Source of the DNA: Paramecium pentaurelia
Taxonomy: Eukaryota > Ciliophora > Oligohymenophorea > Peniculida > Parameciidae
Reading direction: 5' to 3'
Assembly (NCBI GenBank): GCA_905183005.1
Contig: CAJJDO010000096.1
Span: forward strand, 355,521-419,520
DNA: 64,000 bases
Below, one piece after another: positions 61,768 to 64,000 of this stretch. Below the pieces are notes generated by a model. That model had not been told where the DNA came from. It worked only from the letters and a program-made list of their open reading frames with translations, and did not search any database. The position numbers and the translations under genes are program-made. Every line of letters starts with the position of its first letter. Within the stretch, counting starts at the first letter, position 1.

Positions 61768-62285
61768 ATGGAAAATTTTCTAAAATAAGAGAATGCGAAT
61801 AAAATTCAGAAATTCTAGACTAAAAGAATTGCCTGTTCTTTTTCAGTAGCTTAAGCATCTCAACAACAAGTTGAATTACATCAGCCTAAATTTAACGCAA
61901 TTTTCTCTTAAAACGAACTTCTTACAACTACTGGCTCTTATACATTTATTGAACCTATCTTTTTAAATAGAACAGTAATTGCATTCTTTTTAGAAGATAT
62001 AAATAAAAACAAGACCTTTAATAATAAAAAAAGTTGGCAAAAACCTTATCAAGAATGTAGTGATTTGTTACTTTCTCTGTTTCGTAAAGACTATGATTCC
62101 TAAAAGAAATCCTAAGTTCAACATACATTAATAAACTAAAAAAGAAGATTTTGCCCATACCAATTGTATCCCTTATAGTTACAGTGTTTATTGAATTAGC
62201 TTGGAAAACTTTGGCTATTCCAAGAAAAGAATGCTTTCCACTCATATAGAATGATCACCTCACTGAAGAGGAATTCCACCAATGA
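61768..62285 (+). CDS. small hypothetical protein with a membrane helix
   Basis: 162 residues from ATG 61768 to TGA 62283-62285, with a 29-nt GTT...AAG intron at 62116-62144. After a Gln-rich N-terminus comes SVAQASQQQVELHQPKFNAI, then FIEPIFLNRTVIAFFLEDIN. After the intron a hydrophobic segment follows (ILPIPIVSLIVTVFIELAWK). The open frame also extends upstream of the ATG for about 30 codons. A competing frame is open across the same bases, so the call is tentative. No family is recognised. Confidence 0.35.
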
Positions 62286-62430
62286 CCCGAAATCTGAAAA
62301 AACTGAGACTTGAGCAATTAACACTTTACTTTATTGTGGCCAATAAGAAAATAACTGATCATGAATTTAATTTTTATTAAATTTTCCATCAATATTAATG
62401 CATAATTGTATATATTATTTTATCTTTTGA

Positions 62431-62909
62431 ATGGATGTGCCAGCAAAAACCCCAAGAAATAAGATGAATAAATTTAGTACATCACCAAGAAGAAAAGGTA
62501 AACTGAATCTTTCAAAGTGGAAGAATTATTTACAGAAACTGATCTTACAGAAACTAGTTCTATCCAACCAATAAGGGAGTAATACAGGAGAAAAGTATGT
62601 TAGAAGCCAAAGCCGAAGGCAGCATCAAGAAAGCTTCCATTAATATGTGTCAAAAATAATATAAGAATATCAGATCTTATAGAACTTTTATGTACCAAAT
62701 AAGGCAAGCCTTTTGCAAGAGCTATGCCCTGAAAACCTAACTCACCTATTAAGTCCAATTCACTAAAATTGCCAAGAAATGACCAATAAAACTTACTCTC
62801 ATAAATTCTTCTTAAAAGGAAGAAAGGAAATTTATATGGTTTATCATAATTAAAATTATTATTTATAATCCTTAACATATGTAATTTCTTATCTTAAACT
62901 ATAGAATGA
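62431..62909 (+). pseudogene. basic small protein gene with an in-frame TGA
   Basis: From ATG 62431 with a 20-nt intron, the frame reads MDVPAKTPRNKMNKFSTSPR, then VEELFTETDLTETSSIQPIR and KLPLICVKNNIRISDLIELL. It reaches TGA 62730-62732, then continues coding-like in the same frame (KPNSPIKSNSLKLPRNDQ) to TGA 62907-62909. If genuine, the gene is either 93 residues long or interrupted by a nonsense codon. A competing unspliced frame is open to about 63110, so the gene model itself is uncertain. The position is inside the 2.65-kb interrupting segment. Confidence 0.35.
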
Positions 62910-63472
62910 CTCTTGCTATACTGATGACCATATGGTTTATGAATTTTTATTGAAAATTTGGTAATTGAGTAAATTTAAGTATTGCTTAAAGTATAGAAAA
63001 CAGAAGCTGAGAAAAAAAATAAACATAAAAAAATATTTAGATCAAGATGCATAATTTTTATTCTCTTTAAGTTACTTTAATTTCTGAAACTTTGATTTTT
63101 GTATTTTTATTTCAATTTTTGAATTTATATACTGAACAGCTCCTTAACATTCCTTTTAATGTCTAATTAATAACATTTGTTTTAATTGATCTTTTCTTTT
63201 AACTTTTGTAAAAATTTATTTACTTATAACTTTCTTTTTTTGCTATGTTAATTTCTACACTAACTTTTGTTTATATTTAATGTATTTTGATTTATTTCCT
63301 TCATAAAATTTAAGATTTATAAGAAATTTTTTTAAAGGATAGTTTGAAATCGTCTAATTATTTAATTTAGAATGTATTTGAAAATTAAAATTGTTTTTTG
63401 GCAATAACTTAGTTATAAATTAATTGATTTTTAAATAATTATTTAATTTTGTTTAACAATACATCTAATGAG

Positions 63473-63890
63473 GAATGTGATGACGGAAACTTAATTTAAT
63501 ATGATGGATGCTATGAATGCATGTATCAATGTATTGAAGGCTGCAATATATGTGACAAAGGAAACTGCTTATTAAAATGTGAATTTGGGTTTTCTTTTGA
63601 TGGCGAGAAATGCTTATCTATTTGTGGAGATTCTTATATTACAGATGCAGAAGAATGTGATGACGGCAACTCAATTTAATTTGATGGATGCTATGAATGC
63701 AAGTATTAATGTATTGAAGGCTGCAATATATGTGACAAAGGAAACTGCTTATTAAAATGTGAATTTGGGTTTTCTTTTGATGGCGAGAAATGCTTATCTA
63801 TTTGTGGAGATTCTTATATTACAGATTTAGAAGAATGTGATGATGGCAACCAACTTAAAAATGATGGATGTTATAATTGCATGATCGAAT
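63473..63890 (+). repeat. 180-bp tandem repeat (two full units and part of a third)
   Basis: GAATGTGATGA recurs at 63473, 63653 and 63833, an exact 180-bp period. Units one and two differ at only a few bases, which suggests recent duplication or gene conversion. The third diverges after about 50 bases. Confidence 0.9.
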
Positions 63891-64000
63891 ACAATTGGGT
63901 ATGCCATCAATTAAATATTTATGAGCCTACTTAATGTTCTTATAGTTTAGCTCCAAAACTATATGTATAATATAAAAATTTTTCTGTCAATAAACAATAT
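63473..64000 (+). CDS. cysteine-rich DUF4215-type repeat protein, partial
   Basis: An open frame from 63473 to the window edge (176 codons, no TGA). It has tandem 60-residue units with the DUF4215 pattern EECDDGN...DGCYEC, then CNICDKGNCLLKCEFGF, and CGDSYITD at the unit border; two near-identical units are followed by a third, diverging one (CDDGNQLKNDGCYNCMIEYN). Each unit has many Cys, probably disulfide-bonded outside the cell. Upstream, the frame is closed by TGA at 63425-63427 with no ATG, so this must be a downstream exon of a larger gene, most simply the one at 60180-60822. The C-terminus lies outside the window. Confidence 0.75.

Larger units (their letters stand above)
60823..63472 (+). 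other. 2.65-kb segment interrupting the cysteine-rich gene
   Basis: Joining base 60822 to 63473 gives an uninterrupted reading DVE-ECDDGN that matches the repeat consensus. The segment starts GTAAG and ends AG, like an intron, yet is about 100 times longer than other introns here. It contains coding-like stretches: a frame at about 60856-61210 without TGA, and the two candidates listed at 61768-62285 and 62431-62909. It could be an insertion, a retained germline-limited segment, or two unrelated gene fragments placed side by side. A TA-bounded excision does not restore frame with the TA dinucleotides I tried. Confidence 0.4.

Noticed and set aside
60823..63472. Simple TA-bounded IES retained in the macronuclear assembly
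   Set aside because: Joining at the nearest TA dinucleotides on either side does not restore the reading frame, whereas a GT..AG join does. An IES is not excluded but the ends do not support it.
1..64000. tRNA, rRNA, CRISPR arrays, phage or transposase genes
   Set aside because: I looked for cloverleaf-like GC-rich segments, regularly spaced repeats with unique spacers and recognisable DDE or recombinase motifs and saw none. A tRNAscan or HMM search could still find divergent cases.

Overview
This window is macronuclear-type DNA from a ciliate, almost certainly a Paramecium. It is very AT-rich. Long conserved proteins can be read only if TAA and TAG code for glutamine and TGA is the sole stop. 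Genes are closely packed on both strands and carry many tiny introns of about 20 to 35 nt, mostly GTA...TAG. All gene models below were built by hand with that code. For nearly all multi-exon models I checked that the spliced length is a multiple of three.

Left part (1-12.5 kb). An AT-rich stretch with a partial gene end and decayed coding remnants is followed by a small membrane protein. Next comes a 1,063-bp perfect tandem duplication separated by a single N, probably an assembly artefact, that duplicates the 3' half of a B-box-like gene. After it lie an ER DnaJ/thioredoxin-like protein, a coiled-coil protein, a RAP-domain protein (probably mitochondrial RNA metabolism) and a decayed gene.

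Central part (13-52 kb) is gene-dense. It holds an Rdx/SelW-like protein, a NOL7-like candidate, a voltage-sensor-like domain fused to a cyclic-nucleotide phosphodiesterase, a DBF4-type zinc-finger protein with AT-hooks, glycogen branching enzyme, an SH3 protein, a CBM20 + trehalose-phosphate synthase/phosphatase-like protein that seems to have lost catalytic residues, an M14 carboxypeptidase, a PX-WD40 protein, a Pumilio protein, a FAD/NAD(P) oxidoreductase, a THUMP/RlmL-like methyltransferase, complex I 51-kDa subunit, a MIR-like protein, an STPGR (SHIPPO) ciliary-type protein, a GTPase-Hsp20 fusion, a polyQ protein, WD40 proteins, DDX42 and ribosomal protein eS4.

Right part (52-64 kb) is sparser and more AT-rich. 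It contains an RBR ubiquitin ligase, a WD40 protein, a cystinosin-like transporter, a C2H2 protein, and then a fragmented cysteine-rich surface-protein gene. The N-terminal exons of that gene (60.2-60.8 kb) and its 60-residue DUF4215-like repeats (63.5-64 kb, running off the window) are separated by 2.65 kb holding small coding-like segments. One of these has an in-frame TGA.

Gene partners suggested by the sequence include glucan metabolism (branching enzyme and the glucan-binding TPS-like protein, 1.6 kb apart), cyclic-nucleotide signalling tied to membrane potential, and cilia (STPGR). No tRNA, rRNA, CRISPR array, bacterial-type operon signal or recognisable transposase was found.
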